DNA of 60,610 nt. Source: Nakamurella sp. (lineage in GTDB: Bacteria; Actinomycetota; Actinomycetes; Mycobacteriales; Nakamurellaceae). Position 1 is the first letter of the stretch; the number at the start of each line of letters is the position of its first letter. Both the position numbers and the translations under genes were made by a program. The stretch spans positions 1 to 60,610 of the forward strand of contig JAFIHI010000103.1 of assembly GCA_017848755.1 (NCBI GenBank), in the 5' to 3' direction. This document shows, one piece after another, positions 30,169 through 40,100 of this stretch. The notes below the pieces were generated by a model. The model did no database searches and was not told where the DNA came from. It saw only the letters and a program-made list of their open reading frames with translations.

Positions 30169-31205
30169 ATGAGTGAGCTGGAGTTCGGCGGAGACGATGG
30201 TGACTCCGATTCTCTGTTCACGCGTGCGGCGGACCTCATCGGGCAGGCGCGGTCCACGATCGCCGTGCAGGCTAACGCGACCCTCACGCTGCTGTACTGG
30301 GAGCTTGGGCGGCTCATCGATGTCGACGTGCTTCGGCGGGAGCGCGCTGATTATGAACAGCAGATTGTCGCGACACTGTCACGACAATTGACGAAGCGCT
30401 TCGGTCGAGGTTTTGACCGCGGGAATCTGTACCGGATGATCCAGTTTTCGCAGGTCTTCCCGGACGCGGAGCTTGTCGCGACGCTGTCGCGACAATTGAG
30501 TTGGAGCCGCTTCCAGGCGCTGCTTCCGGTTCGGACCGAAGCGGCCCGTGCGTTCTACATCGACCAGGCCATCACCGCGCGGCTGAGCGTGCGCGCGCTG
30601 CGGGACCTGATCGGCCGGCAAGGCTTCGAGCGCAAAGAGATCGCCAATGCTCAGACGCCCGGCGGGTTCGCGGTGCCTGCCGACACGTTCCGCGACCCGT
30701 ATCTCCTCGACATTCTAAGGGTGCGTATGCGGAGCGGGACCTGGAAGAGGCCATCATTCGCGAGATGGAGGCGTTCCTCCTTGAGGTCGGCAACGGCTGG
30801 GCGTTCGTCGCCAGGCAGAAGCGGATGACGGTCGGCAACGACGACTTCTACCTGGACCTGCTGTTTTACTCGCGGCCGCTGCGCCGCCTGATCGCTGTCG
30901 AGCTGAAACTCGGGAAGTTCAAGCCGGCGCACAAGGGACAGATGGAGCTGTACCTGAAGTGGCTAGACCGGTACGAGCGCCGCGACGGTGAAGAGTCGCC
31001 GATCGGGTTGATCCTGTGCACGGAAACGAGCCGCGAGCAGGTGGAACTGCTGGAAATGCACCAGGGCGGGATCGTCGTAGCCGAGTATTGGACGGCGCTG
31101 CCACCGAAGGCGGAACTTCAGGCCCGCATCCAGGAGATATACCGAGCTGCACGCGAGCGAGTCGCGCGGCGTGAGATCACCGCGTCGGATGGGGAGGATT
31201 CGTGA
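30169..31205 (+). pseudogene. YhcG/DUF1016-family PD-(D/E)XK nuclease, frameshifted
   Basis: The N-terminal DUF1016 domain (AVQANATLTLLYWELGRLI; FGRGFDRGNLYRMIQFSQVF; LSWSRFQALLPV) is in one frame to ~30718 and the nuclease half (KGAYAERDLEEAIIREM; DDFYLDLLFYSRPLRRLIAV then ELKLGKFKPAHKGQ) in another. The nuclease ligands Asp and Glu-x-Lys are intact. The join reads DPYLLDIL then KGAYAE, where intact relatives have two extra residues, so ~7 nt seem lost near 30718. Start ATG 30169 follows AAGGAGG. Family members are linked to restriction or recombination functions on mobile elements. A sequencing error is possible. Confidence 0.8.
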
Positions 31206-31302
31206 GCTCGCTGGATGCGGTGCTACTCAATCTCAGAATGCAGCCATGTCCGTGTCACCTGGCAATCGATCGGTTGCGCATCGTGCGCCGTGCGGCCGGT
31301 GA

Positions 31303-34300
31303 TCATCGGGAGATCCCGGCGCGTTGGTGAGATCGGTCGCCGCTCGGCCGCCCGGCGCTATGTGGGATTGGCCAACCGATGGCCAGTCGGTCTTGCATCG
31401 AATGCGCGGACGGCTCGGCGCCTTGGTTGGTGAGGATTTGTTCGAGAAAGACACGGGCGGGCCGGGTTTCGCGGTCGGCTCCGACCGTGTCGAGTTCGCC
31501 GTGGCAGGTGTCGGTGTCGATGTAGGCGCGGTTTGATACGCGTCCGCGGGTCATGGCGACGTAGAACGCCTCGCGGGTCATTCGATCGGTCGCGATGGTG
31601 TGGGCGGTGTCGACGGTGACGCCCTGGCAGCGATGCGCGGTCACCGCATAGCCGAGTTCGACGTGCTGCGCCGTGTAGTCGGCGGGAAGTATGACGGGCC
31701 TGCCGCCTCCGGCTTGGGCGCGGATCGTCCCATCGCGGCGCACTGCGGTCACGGTGAAGGCGGTGCCGTTCTTCACGAATCCCGCGGCGAGCCTGTCTCG
31801 CTCGTCGATGCGCGGGTTGGGGTTGGTGCCGTCGGGAAGGTGTCGGTCGACTCTTCGGGTGATGATCCGGTCGCCGACGCCGGCAACGGTGCCGTCGTGC
31901 AGCGGCACCCCGTCGGCGCGGACCTGGCCGGCTTCGATCAGGTCGGCCCGCACGGTCAAATTCAGGGCCTGCACGGTGTGGTTGTCGGCGGCGATCAGCA
32001 GGCTGGTGAGCCCGCGCGCCTGATCTGCCTTCCAGGCTTGGTGGGCGGCGTGGATCATGGCGTCGGCGTCGCCGTCTGTGAACCTGCCGTGCGCCAAATA
32101 CTCGTCCAGTGCGGCGGGGTCGCCGCGGCGCAACTTGAGTGACGCTTCGGCTTCCCAGGCGCGGACCTGCCCGTCGGGCCCGGTGAAGCGTCGGATGTCG
32201 GTGAGCTGCGCGGTGTCCGGACGGTGTTCGGCGAGGAGCCCAAAGGTTCCGCCGGTGCCGATCGCGGGCAGTTGGGCGTGGTCGCCGACCAGTAGCAGTT
32301 TCGCCCTGGAGGCATGGGCTTGTGCGGCGAGCGCGTTCAGGGTGGGCAGATCTGCCATGCCGGCTTCGTCCACGACGAGCAACTGACCGGGATGGAGCGC
32401 CCACCTGTCGTAGCGGGCGCGGGCCTGCTCGATCGCTTGGTCGATGCCGCCGATGGCTCTTCCGGCGGCGATGGCGTCGGCGCGGCGGGCTTCGAGCCTG
32501 GCGATGCGGTGCGCGCGGCCGGGTTGGAATTGCTGCTGGGCGAGCCATTGGGCGGTGTTCTCGGCGGCAACGTCGATCTCGGTTGCGAGCACCTCGGCGG
32601 CGACCGCTGACGTCGCGAGCCCGAGCACCGACCCGACACCGTGTTGGGCCTCCCACGCTTGGCGGAGTCCGGCCATGGTGGTGGTTTTGCCGGTACCCGC
32701 CGGGCCGATCAACACGTCGCACACCGGCCGGAGCCGCAGATGCTGCGCACTGCCGCAGCCTGATCCAAGGCGAGGCCGTGGTCGCGCCCGGGTAGGGGAG
32801 CGGCGATGACGCGGTCCACCACATCGGCGGAAACGGTTGGCGCGGTGGTGGTCTCGCTGGCCTGAAGCAGGGCGTCTTCGGCGGCCAGGACTTCCAGCGA
32901 GGTGAAGACTTCGGGTGCGTCATACACCGATCTGCCGGTTGTCGCATCAATCTCCGCGCCGACAACGGCTGTGTTGGCGGGGTTGAGGAGCACACTGCGC
33001 TCGATCGCGGCCTCAGCGACTCGGCGGCGCACGTCCAGCAGATCCTGCTCGGTGTCGAATTGCAGCCCGGCCGTTCCGATGGTGCGGCAGGTCGCGGCCA
33101 CCAGATTCCAGCGTGACCAGGTGCCGCGCTTGGCCTCGACCTGATCCAGCGCGGCCGCGGCGAGAATCTCGACGGTTTGCTCGTCAACGCTGTCGGATGT
33201 CGCCAGCCGGGCCCGCGGTGCTTCGGTCGCGGTGGCGACGGCGCGGGTGGCGATGGCGTCCGCCGGGACTGCAGTAACTTGCCGAGCCCAGGCGCGGGCG
33301 TCGCTGCCGAGGATCAGATCCGCGCGGCAGGTCCACGCTTCGGTGTATTCGGCCAGGGTCGAGACGTGCTTCGGCTGCCGGGTTTCCAGGGTTGCCTGTT
33401 GGCGGATGCGCACCGCCTCCGGCCCGGTCGGCTGCCGGTGATGCTTGGCGGCGAACGTGTCGATGGCGGCGTCTTTCGCGGCGGTGATCGCGGCGGTGCG
33501 CTGCGAAAACTCGGTGATCAGGTGGTCGGGGATCGCGGCGATTTCCCGGCGTGGGTTGCGGGCCCGGCCGCGCAGCCGCACCTCCCAGGCAACACCGAGG
33601 GTGCGTGTGAGGTTGTCGGCGAGCAGCAGATCGTAGGTGTCCGAGTGCGCCACCGACGCCGCATACAAAGAGCGGGAATCCAGGGTGCGCCACTGCCCGT
33701 CCGATGCGGCTTGGACTCGGTTGGCGATCGTGACGTGCGTGTGCAGCTGCGGATCACCGGCGCGCGAGTCGTGGTGATCGAACCCTGCCGCGACCAGGCC
33801 CCGCACGGGGACGCGGACGGATCCGCCATGCCCGGTGCGGGTCCGGGCAACATCCTTTTCGATCAGCCGGATCGTCGACGCGACCGCGGCATGGTGGGCG
33901 TCGACGATCGTTCGCTGCACGTCGGCGTCGGATAGCGCCCAGAGGACGGACACGGACTTCGGCACCGAGAACGTCAGATCGAACCCCGCCACCGCCCCGC
34001 GAGTATCCCGGGCCTTCTCAGTCGCGCTGATCGCGGCGACCTTCGCCTCCCGCATGTCCGGGGACAGATCGACGGGCAGCAGGGCGACCTTCGCCGCGAT
34101 CCGATCCGCCGGGGAAGCCACGGCCGGGTACTCGCGACCCAGCGCGGCTCCGGTGACGGGATCGTGGCCGGCGCCGAACAGCCGCGCCATCTGCTCCTCC
34201 GACACGGCAGAGCCCATCGCGAGACCGGCGCCGTCATTCACGCCGGCCAATCCCGCGCCGAGCCACACGCCGGCCGGATAGCCGGCATTCACGTAGTAGC

Positions 34301-34403
34301 GCGTCATCGCTGTCGATCGGTCCGGGGCGTCGCCGCGCGCGGTATGCCGCATCAGGTACTCGAAACCCGACCCGGCCGACATGCGCGACATCGACATCAC
34401 CAC
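31303..34403 (-). pseudogene. MobF (TraA/TrwC-like) relaxase-helicase, frameshifted and short
   Basis: The first 564 residues (34403 to ~32720) hold the TrwC relaxase domain: SGFEYLMRHT and TRYYVNAGYP with candidate catalytic Tyr, and the metal-binding His cluster in DPQLHTHVTIANR (~217-229). A RecD-type helicase follows in another frame: Walker A GPAGTGKTTTMAG, VVDEAGMADLPT, and YVAMTRGRVSNRAY. The switch is at ~32715-32724, where one missing base would restore a single ~1030-aa protein. The C-terminus ends soon after the helicase, shorter than many actinobacterial relatives. It would nick oriT and unwind DNA for transfer. Confidence 0.85.
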
Positions 34404-34483
34404 GCCCCAATAGGGCGCCCGGCATCCGCGCTAGTGGATGCGAGGTGCGTCGATGAGCATCGACCAGCAGGTGCGGTGCGTCG

Positions 34484-35065
34484 TCACTGGCCGAGCAGCG
34501 GCCGCAGGATCGCCGCGGCCACGGTCATGCTGTAGCGCTGTTGAAGCTCTTCAAGAAGCATGGCGGGGGAGCGCTGCGGGGTGATCATTCTGGCGGACAT
34601 CGCGCGCAAGGCGCGAACACCTGCGTCGGGTTGGGCGGCGACGATGTCGGCGGCGAATTGCGCCGGGGTCACGGTGCGGATGTGTGCGTGGACGAGGACT
34701 GGTGCGGCCGGGAAGCCGGCTCTGGCGTCGTCGGTGACGATCGCGTTCGCCTTGCCGATGATGGCCGTATGGGCGACGTGTCCGTCATCCGGATCGCTCA
34801 GCCCGTAGCGGTAGGTGCGGTCTTTCGGCGCTTCGATCGTCGCTCCAGGAAATGCCCGCTTCATTTCCGTAAACAGCCGTGCCCGGCGATCTTCGCTGTC
34901 GGTCCGGCCGCGTCTGGCGTCGAGTTCGGCGAGCACGTAGTCGAGCTCGAACAGGATTCCTGTTCCCCACAGCGGCGCGAATGCGCCCTCCGTGGCGAGT
35001 TGGAGGAGGAAATCACGTTGCCGCCCGGGGACCAGTGCGCAGGTGTCCAGAACGGCGCGAAACAT
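34484..35065 (-). CDS. PIN-domain toxin
   Basis: A 193-residue protein. The PIN fold is indicated by the N-terminal VLDTCALV (D7), SDPDDGHVAHTAIIG mid-protein and AIVTDDARAGF, giving the acidic cluster of an Mg-dependent ribonuclease. The last ~60 residues form an extra helical region not found in short VapC proteins. It lies 38 bp downstream of an HTH-domain gene on the same strand, and the pair is a known PIN/HTH toxin-antitoxin arrangement that can stabilise mobile elements. Confidence 0.75.
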   Translation of the reverse strand: MFRAVLDTCALVPGRQRDFLLQLATEGAFAPLWGTGILFELDYVLAELDARRGRTDSEDRRARLFTEMKRAFPGATIEAPKDRTYRYGLSDPDDGHVAHTAIIGKANAIVTDDARAGFPAAPVLVHAHIRTVTPAQFAADIVAAQPDAGVRALRAMSARMITPQRSPAMLLEELQQRYSMTVAAAILRPLLGQ

Positions 35066-35103
35066 GTTCCCGAGTCTGGCAGATGCACGGCTGCCGTGAA
35101 TGG

Positions 35104-35637
35104 TCAGTGGGCCTTGCGTGCCTCGGCGAGTAGCTCGGCCATGTCGCTCGGTTCGGCGTCGTCATACGCGGCCGAGGACTCGGTGATGAATTCGTTGCGG
35201 CGCGCGCGAAGATCCTCGCGAAAGGCCAACACGTCCGTCAGGAGGAGTTTGCGCCGCTCGGCGCCCGGGATGTGCGCCTTGAGTTCGCCATCGGTGATCA
35301 GGCGCACCACCGTCGGGCGTGACACCCCGAGGATCTCGGCGGCTTGCTGGGTGGTGATCTCCTGGTCACGGGTCAGGACGCTGATCGCCTGACCCTTGCT
35401 CAACGCGGCCACGACCTGCTTAAGGATTGCGCGGACTTGCCCGGTCAGCTCGACGCGGTCATGCTCCTCGATACCGGATAGGAAGACCGGCGCCTTCGGC
35501 ACTGAGCCATGGCGGGCCTCGTGGGCCTCGATGAAGCTGAGCACCCGCGCCGACTCGGTGACATCTGCCGCAGCCGGGCTCAGGACCTCGGAATCGACAA
35601 CGGCATCCGAGCCGGGGGTGCGTGCCAGCGAACTCAC
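35104..35637 (-). CDS. HTH (excisionase-like) antitoxin
   Basis: A 177-residue DNA-binding protein. The MerR/excisionase-type HTH (ITTQQAAEILGVSRPTVVRL, then ELKAHIPGAERRKLLLTDV) spans ~residues 92-135, with an acidic C-terminal tail likely to bind the PIN toxin. The start is GTG 35637, because AAAGGAGG lies 6 nt upstream; a longer frame to 35667 lacks any ribosome site. It precedes the PIN gene and probably represses its own promoter. An alternative role as the element's excisionase is less likely given its size. Confidence 0.75.
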   Translation of the reverse strand: MSSLARTPGSDAVVDSEVLSPAAADVTESARVLSFIEAHEARHGSVPKAPVFLSGIEEHDRVELTGQVRAILKQVVAALSKGQAISVLTRDQEITTQQAAEILGVSRPTVVRLITDGELKAHIPGAERRKLLLTDVLAFREDLRARRNEFITESSAAYDDAEPSDMAELLAEARKAH

Positions 35638-36058
35638 GACAAGCCTCCTTTGCAGTAACACCTCCACGCACTATATCTCGATTACGAAAATTACGAAACG
35701 CGCGAACCCGGATCGCCAGCCTCGCGCCGCCGTGCTGGCCATGTCCCGCCGACCATACTGACACCTGCACAGGCTCCACTGACACCGCCGCCCACGACGG
35801 CCCCACCCGACCGGTTGCTCATCGTCGAATGTGGTCAATCGCATCAGATGCAACAGTGCGCGAGTTGCCGCTGGTCCCGGACCCGCCGAAGGTTGATGTG
35901 AAGCCCATTCAGGGGTAAAACGCACCGGACTGATCTTGGAATGAATACAGGGCGGGCCGGAATGTTCCGGCAGAACGAGCAATGGTTCACGGGGTCGTCG
36001 AGATGGGTGTTTTTGACGGAGAGCAGAACGACGGCCGGTGGCGGGGTGGTGCTGGTGA
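35638..36058. other. intergenic region upstream of the antitoxin, with candidate operator
   Basis: No gene is supported in these 421 bp. An AT-rich island at 35671-35698 stands out: ATTACGAAA is tandemly repeated at 35681-35689 and 35690-35698. On the minus strand this lies just upstream of a -10-like TATAGT (35670-35676 area), ~35 nt before the antitoxin start. It looks like the antitoxin promoter with an operator in the spacer. The remainder shows nothing I can name. Confidence 0.5.
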
Positions 36059-36637
36059 TCATGGTGGGTCGGTGCGGTGGTCGCGGGCGCCGGTGAGGGT
36101 GACGGTGGCGACGCCGGCGACGAGTAGTGCCAGCGCGATCAGTGTGGCTGTGGTGTTCGTACCGGGCAGGGCGGGCCAGGCGGACGGGCCGACCTGGTGT
36201 GTGTCGACGGGCCCGCCGCAGTAGATGATGTAGGCCAGTGGTGCGATCCAGGCGAGCGCGGCGCCGATGACCGGCGCTGTAAGCAGGGCGAGGCCGGTGA
36301 GTCCGGCCGTGTTGCGGAGCGCGGCGCCCGGGTCGTCGCCGACGCGGGCAGCCCCGAGCATCGCGACACCGATCGCGACGAGCACCAGCAGATGAATCAA
36401 CCGCAACCGGGGCAGCGGAACGGTGGCACGCTCCGGATCGCCGAACGGGCTGCGGGTGCTGGCCGCGATCAGACCGGCGGCCGCCACGGTGAGAACCAAC
36501 GGGAGCAGCACGGCGAACTCGCTGTCGCCCTCGGTTAAGGGTTTGACCGCGCGCAACACGCCCGCGGTCGCCGCGAGCAGCACGACGATCAGGGCGACGC
36601 GTCGGCTGCGCAGGTACAGGATGAGCAAGCAGTTCAC
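36059..36637 (-). CDS. small membrane protein of ABC-2 exporter operon
   Basis: A 192-residue membrane protein with about five helices (SRRVALIVVLLAATAGVL; LLPLVLTVAAAGLIA; LIHLLVLVAIGVAMLG; ALLTAPVIGAALAWIAPLAYI; ATLIALALLVAGVATVTL). I see no catalytic motif. GTG 36637 overlaps the stop of the preceding permease (GTGA), so it is co-translated with it and is most likely a second membrane component of the exporter. Confidence 0.7.
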   Translation of the reverse strand: MNCLLILYLRSRRVALIVVLLAATAGVLRAVKPLTEGDSEFAVLLPLVLTVAAAGLIAASTRSPFGDPERATVPLPRLRLIHLLVLVAIGVAMLGAARVGDDPGAALRNTAGLTGLALLTAPVIGAALAWIAPLAYIIYCGGPVDTHQVGPSAWPALPGTNTTATLIALALLVAGVATVTLTGARDHRTDPP

Positions 36638-37998
36638 GGAATGTCCTCGACGGTCACCTGGCCGGCGCGGATCGCGGCCAGGTGGGTGGTGAGCCATGCG
36701 GTGCGGACCGTTGGTGTGAGCGCGGCGAACCGGTCCGCGGCGGCGGCAACGGCGGGGTCGTGCGAGGCGAGCATGTCCGGGTCGGGTGGGTAGTGGGCTT
36801 GCTCGACGGTGTAGCGCGCGAGGGCGCGTTGCGCGGGCGTCGGGTTCCGGATGTCGGTGTGGGGACCGACGAACAGCGAGAGGGCGGTGAGCGCCTCGAA
36901 TCTCCGGCCGAAGGCCGGTGGCTGGAGGGTGCTGTCGTGGATGACGAAATTGCCGAACAGCAGGATCGGTGGTGTGCCGTGTACACCCGGGGTGCTGCTG
37001 TCGGTCTGTTCGGCGCGGACCGGCATTCCGGGCACGCCCAGGACCGGCGCGGCGATCGCATTGATGATCGTGGACAGGACGGCCGGTTCTCGGCCGCCCG
37101 AGTAGGCGGGGTGCACGCATACCGGAAGCGGCGTATCCGTGCACACCGGGGTGTAGGCGATGGCCGGAGTGGTGGTGTGGAAGGCCGGGACGACGATGCC
37201 GTGGCCGGTGTTGCGAGCGGTGGCATCCAGCGCGCCCGCGGTCGTGGAGAGTGCGAGGCCAGCGATCAGCAGGGCGATGCCGGTGGGGCGCAACGCTGGT
37301 CGTGCGATGCGGGCGTGCCAGGCCATGGCGGCCAGCGCGAGGGCGAGGACTCCCGTGTATAGCAGGAGTTTCACGATCGCCAGGTCGGGCTGTGGTTGGT
37401 GGAACACGGACGCATCCGTGCCGAAGGTGGGATAGATCGGGCTGAGCAGGCCGATACCCACGACGCGGTCGTTTGGGGCGGCCGACCGGATACCGAGGAT
37501 GAGGGCGAGCACGCCGACGGCGACCAGTGGGGTGGTGAGCCGGGATGGGACCCATTGGCCCACGACGAAACCCGCCAGCGAGCACATGACGACCGCGACC
37601 AGCCCCGCGATGACCGGCCACCACAGCAGTGAGCCCCAGGTCGCCTGGGTGGCGGTGATACCGAGGTACACGATGGCCAGGGCGACGTAGAAGGCGGCCA
37701 TCCAGCCGACGGTGGCCAGCCAGGTCGCCAGGGCCGTGGTCCAGGGGTTGCGGGGTGTGCTGGCCAGCAGATCGTCCATCCTGCGGCGGTGGCCGCGGGA
37801 GGCCAGCCATGCGGCCACTCCCGCGGCGAACGGGCCGGTTATTTGGACGCTGCCTTCCACGTCGACGCTGCGGTCCAGCCACAACGCGACCGGGGTGAGG
37901 TCGCCGGCCAATGGGCTGATCGCCAGCAGCACGGCCAGTAGGGGCAGCACGAACGGTGTCGGGCCGCGGTGGGCCTCGATGCGCAGTAGTCGGATCAT
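36634..37998 (-). CDS. ABC-2 type permease
   Basis: A 454-residue protein. The first ~260 residues contain six to seven transmembrane helices (PFVLPLLAVLLAISPLAG; ATWLATVGWMAAFYVALAIV; LWWPVIAGLVAVVMCSLAG and others), and the rest is a soluble domain of ~190 residues, possibly outside the membrane. The ATG at 37998 overlaps the stop of the ATPase gene (ATGA). The ATPase-permease-permease order suggests an exporter, perhaps for a peptide or antibiotic, given the sensor system beside it. Substrate unknown. Confidence 0.75.
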   Translation of the reverse strand: MIRLLRIEAHRGPTPFVLPLLAVLLAISPLAGDLTPVALWLDRSVDVEGSVQITGPFAAGVAAWLASRGHRRRMDDLLASTPRNPWTTALATWLATVGWMAAFYVALAIVYLGITATQATWGSLLWWPVIAGLVAVVMCSLAGFVVGQWVPSRLTTPLVAVGVLALILGIRSAAPNDRVVGIGLLSPIYPTFGTDASVFHQPQPDLAIVKLLLYTGVLALALAAMAWHARIARPALRPTGIALLIAGLALSTTAGALDATARNTGHGIVVPAFHTTTPAIAYTPVCTDTPLPVCVHPAYSGGREPAVLSTIINAIAAPVLGVPGMPVRAEQTDSSTPGVHGTPPILLFGNFVIHDSTLQPPAFGRRFEALTALSLFVGPHTDIRNPTPAQRALARYTVEQAHYPPDPDMLASHDPAVAAAADRFAALTPTVRTAWLTTHLAAIRAGQVTVEDIP

Positions 37999-38738
37999 GA
38001 CCGGGCCGACGCGAGGACGGCGGCGTAGCCGCGTTCCAACGGGGTGTCGCCGATGGTGTGGTCCACACCGCGGTCGGACAGTTCGGCCGGTGTGCCGTCG
38101 AACAGCAGGTGTCCGCCGGACATGAGGACGACGCGGTCGCATGCGACGCCGACGTCCTCGACCAGGTGGGTGCTGACTAGCACGGAGGCGGAGTGGCCGA
38201 TCTCCCGCAGCAGCCGGCGAAACTCCACCCGTTGCTCGGGGTCCAGTCCAGCCGTCGGCTCGTCGAGCAGCAGCAGTTCCGGGTCGTTGACGATGGCCTG
38301 CGCGATGCCGGCCCGGCGCAGCATACCGCCCGACAGGGTGCGCAGTTTCGCGCCCGCGCGCTCGGCCAGGCCAACGCGGTGAATCGCCCGGGTGACCGCG
38401 TCCGGCACGCGTGTCGGTGAAACTTCCTTGAGTAGAGCGAAGTATTCGACGAATTCGGTGACAGTGAAGTTCGGGTAATAGCCCAGCGACTGCGGCAGGT
38501 AGCCGAGGCATTGACGGATTTCGCGGCGCTGTGCGTGGTGGGCGGGATCGCGGCCGAGCAGGCGCAGCGTGCCGGAGTCGGGGCGCAGCACGGTGGCCAG
38601 CATTCGTAGGAGGGTGGTTTTGCCGGCGCCGTTCGGGCCGAGCAGGCCGAACACGCCGGCCGGAATGCGCACGTCGATCCCGGCCACGGCTGGCCGGCGA
38701 CCGAACCGGCGGGTCAGGCCGTGCATCTCGACATTCAT
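37995..38738 (-). CDS. ABC transporter ATP-binding protein
   Basis: A 247-residue ATPase with a full motif set: Walker A GPNGAGKTT (~33-41), Q-loop YLPQSLGYYP, signature LSGGMLRRAGIAQ, Walker B ELLLLDEPTAGLD and the switch His in STHLVED. It energises the adjacent ABC-2 permeases. Start ATG 38738 has an ideal AAGGAGG site; longer frames upstream run into the divergent promoter. It is first gene of a three-gene minus-strand operon divergent from the histidine kinase. Confidence 0.92.
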   Translation of the reverse strand: MNVEMHGLTRRFGRRPAVAGIDVRIPAGVFGLLGPNGAGKTTLLRMLATVLRPDSGTLRLLGRDPAHHAQRREIRQCLGYLPQSLGYYPNFTVTEFVEYFALLKEVSPTRVPDAVTRAIHRVGLAERAGAKLRTLSGGMLRRAGIAQAIVNDPELLLLDEPTAGLDPEQRVEFRRLLREIGHSASVLVSTHLVEDVGVACDRVVLMSGGHLLFDGTPAELSDRGVDHTIGDTPLERGYAAVLASARS

Positions 38739-38912
38739 GGATCCTCCTTGCCGGACGGGAATCCGGGTGTGATCCAGCGTGCCGGTCGGGGCTGGGCAGA
38801 GCATCGGAGCAGCACTCGAAATCCGCCGGGGCGGCCTCATCGTCCCGGCTGACCGGCCGGGTACGTCAGCGGGCTGATGCGGGGCGTGGACCTGCGGGAA
38901 TAGGGTTTGGGT

Positions 38913-40100
38913 GTGAGTGTGGAGTTGGCCGTGCCCTTGCTGCCGTGGCTGCGCGAGCGGCACTGGTGGGCGGTGGACTGCGTCGGCGCGGCCGGCCTGC
39001 TGGCGGTGCTGATCGCCGGGGTGCTGGGCAGGGCACCGCAGTTCGACGCGCCCACCTGGCTGATCGTCAGCGCGGCCGTGGTCGCCGGGTTGCTGGTGGC
39101 GGTGCGCCGGCTGTGGCCGGTTGCGGTGCTGGGTGTGGCGTTGGTGGCCAACGCGGTGCTCGCCGTGCTGACCGTCGGCGGCAACCCGGCTGTGCTGGTC
39201 GCGTTGGCGCTCTATACCGCGACGGTGCGGCGGCCTTTGCGGGCGTCACTGATGTTGCTGGCGGTTGCGCTGGTTGTCAGCCTGCCGGCCGAGGCCGTGC
39301 CGTTGGTCGCCGGACACCCCCGGCCCGAGCCGCGCACCGGTATGGCACTGCTCCTGGTCAGCGTGCTGGTGCTCGTCACGGCGTGGGCGCTCGGGGCGGC
39401 CGTGCGGGGGCGGTGGCTGTACACGTTACGCAGCACCGAACAGGTGCGGGACCAGGCAGTCACCGACGAACGGCTGCGAATCGCGCGGGAACTACACGAC
39501 GTGATCACGCACGGCATGACCCTGATTACGGTGCAGGCGTCGGTGGCGTCCTATCTGATCGACTCGCGGCCCGAGCAGGTGCGCGCGGCACTCGACGTCA
39601 TCGAGACGACCGGCCGGGACGCGCTGGCCGAACTGCGCCGCATGCTGGGCGTGCTCCGTTCGGACAATGTCACGCCGAGTGGCGGGCAGCTCGCACCCAC
39701 CCCAGGATTGGCAGATCTGCCCGCTCTGACGGTCGCCGCCGAGCAGGCCGGCGTGAGCGTCGAGCTTGACCTAGATCCACAATTCGACACGATCGGCGAG
39801 CTGCCGGCCGCGATCGGCCTGTCGGTGTACCGGATCGTGCAGGAGGCACTGACCAATGTGGTCAAACACGCGGCACCGGCCACATGCCGGATCCGCGTCC
39901 GGATCGCGGACCGGGAGATCACCGTCGACGTGACCGACGACGGCCAGCACCGGCGCGTCGCGCGGCCGGAGGACGGTGGGCACGGCATCGTCGGAATGCG
40001 CGAGCGGGCCGCGCTGTTCGGCGGCCAGCTGGACGCGTACCCGTTGCCAGATAGGGGATTCCGCGTGACCGCGCGGCTACCACTGGCGCGTGCGTCATGA
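38913..40100 (+). CDS. sensor histidine kinase, NarL-partner type (HisKA_3)
   Basis: A 395-residue kinase. Four to five N-terminal helices (residues ~20-145) form a membrane sensor with little outside the bilayer. The phospho-acceptor His195 lies in RIARELHDVITHGMTLI, and the ATPase domain has VYRIVQEALTNVVKHA and DDGQHRR / GHGIVGMRERAALFGG. A GTG at 38913 is the preferred start. Such intramembrane kinases next to ABC exporters often sense cell-envelope antibiotics. It overlaps the response regulator gene by 4 bp. Confidence 0.9.
   Translation: MSVELAVPLLPWLRERHWWAVDCVGAAGLLAVLIAGVLGRAPQFDAPTWLIVSAAVVAGLLVAVRRLWPVAVLGVALVANAVLAVLTVGGNPAVLVALALYTATVRRPLRASLMLLAVALVVSLPAEAVPLVAGHPRPEPRTGMALLLVSVLVLVTAWALGAAVRGRWLYTLRSTEQVRDQAVTDERLRIARELHDVITHGMTLITVQASVASYLIDSRPEQVRAALDVIETTGRDALAELRRMLGVLRSDNVTPSGGQLAPTPGLADLPALTVAAEQAGVSVELDLDPQFDTIGELPAAIGLSVYRIVQEALTNVVKHAAPATCRIRVRIADREITVDVTDDGQHRRVARPEDGGHGIVGMRERAALFGGQLDAYPLPDRGFRVTARLPLARAS

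Noticed and set aside
30700-30740. Programmed frameshifting in the DUF1016 gene
   Set aside because: No slippery heptamer or stimulatory structure is evident; a small deletion explains the frame change better.
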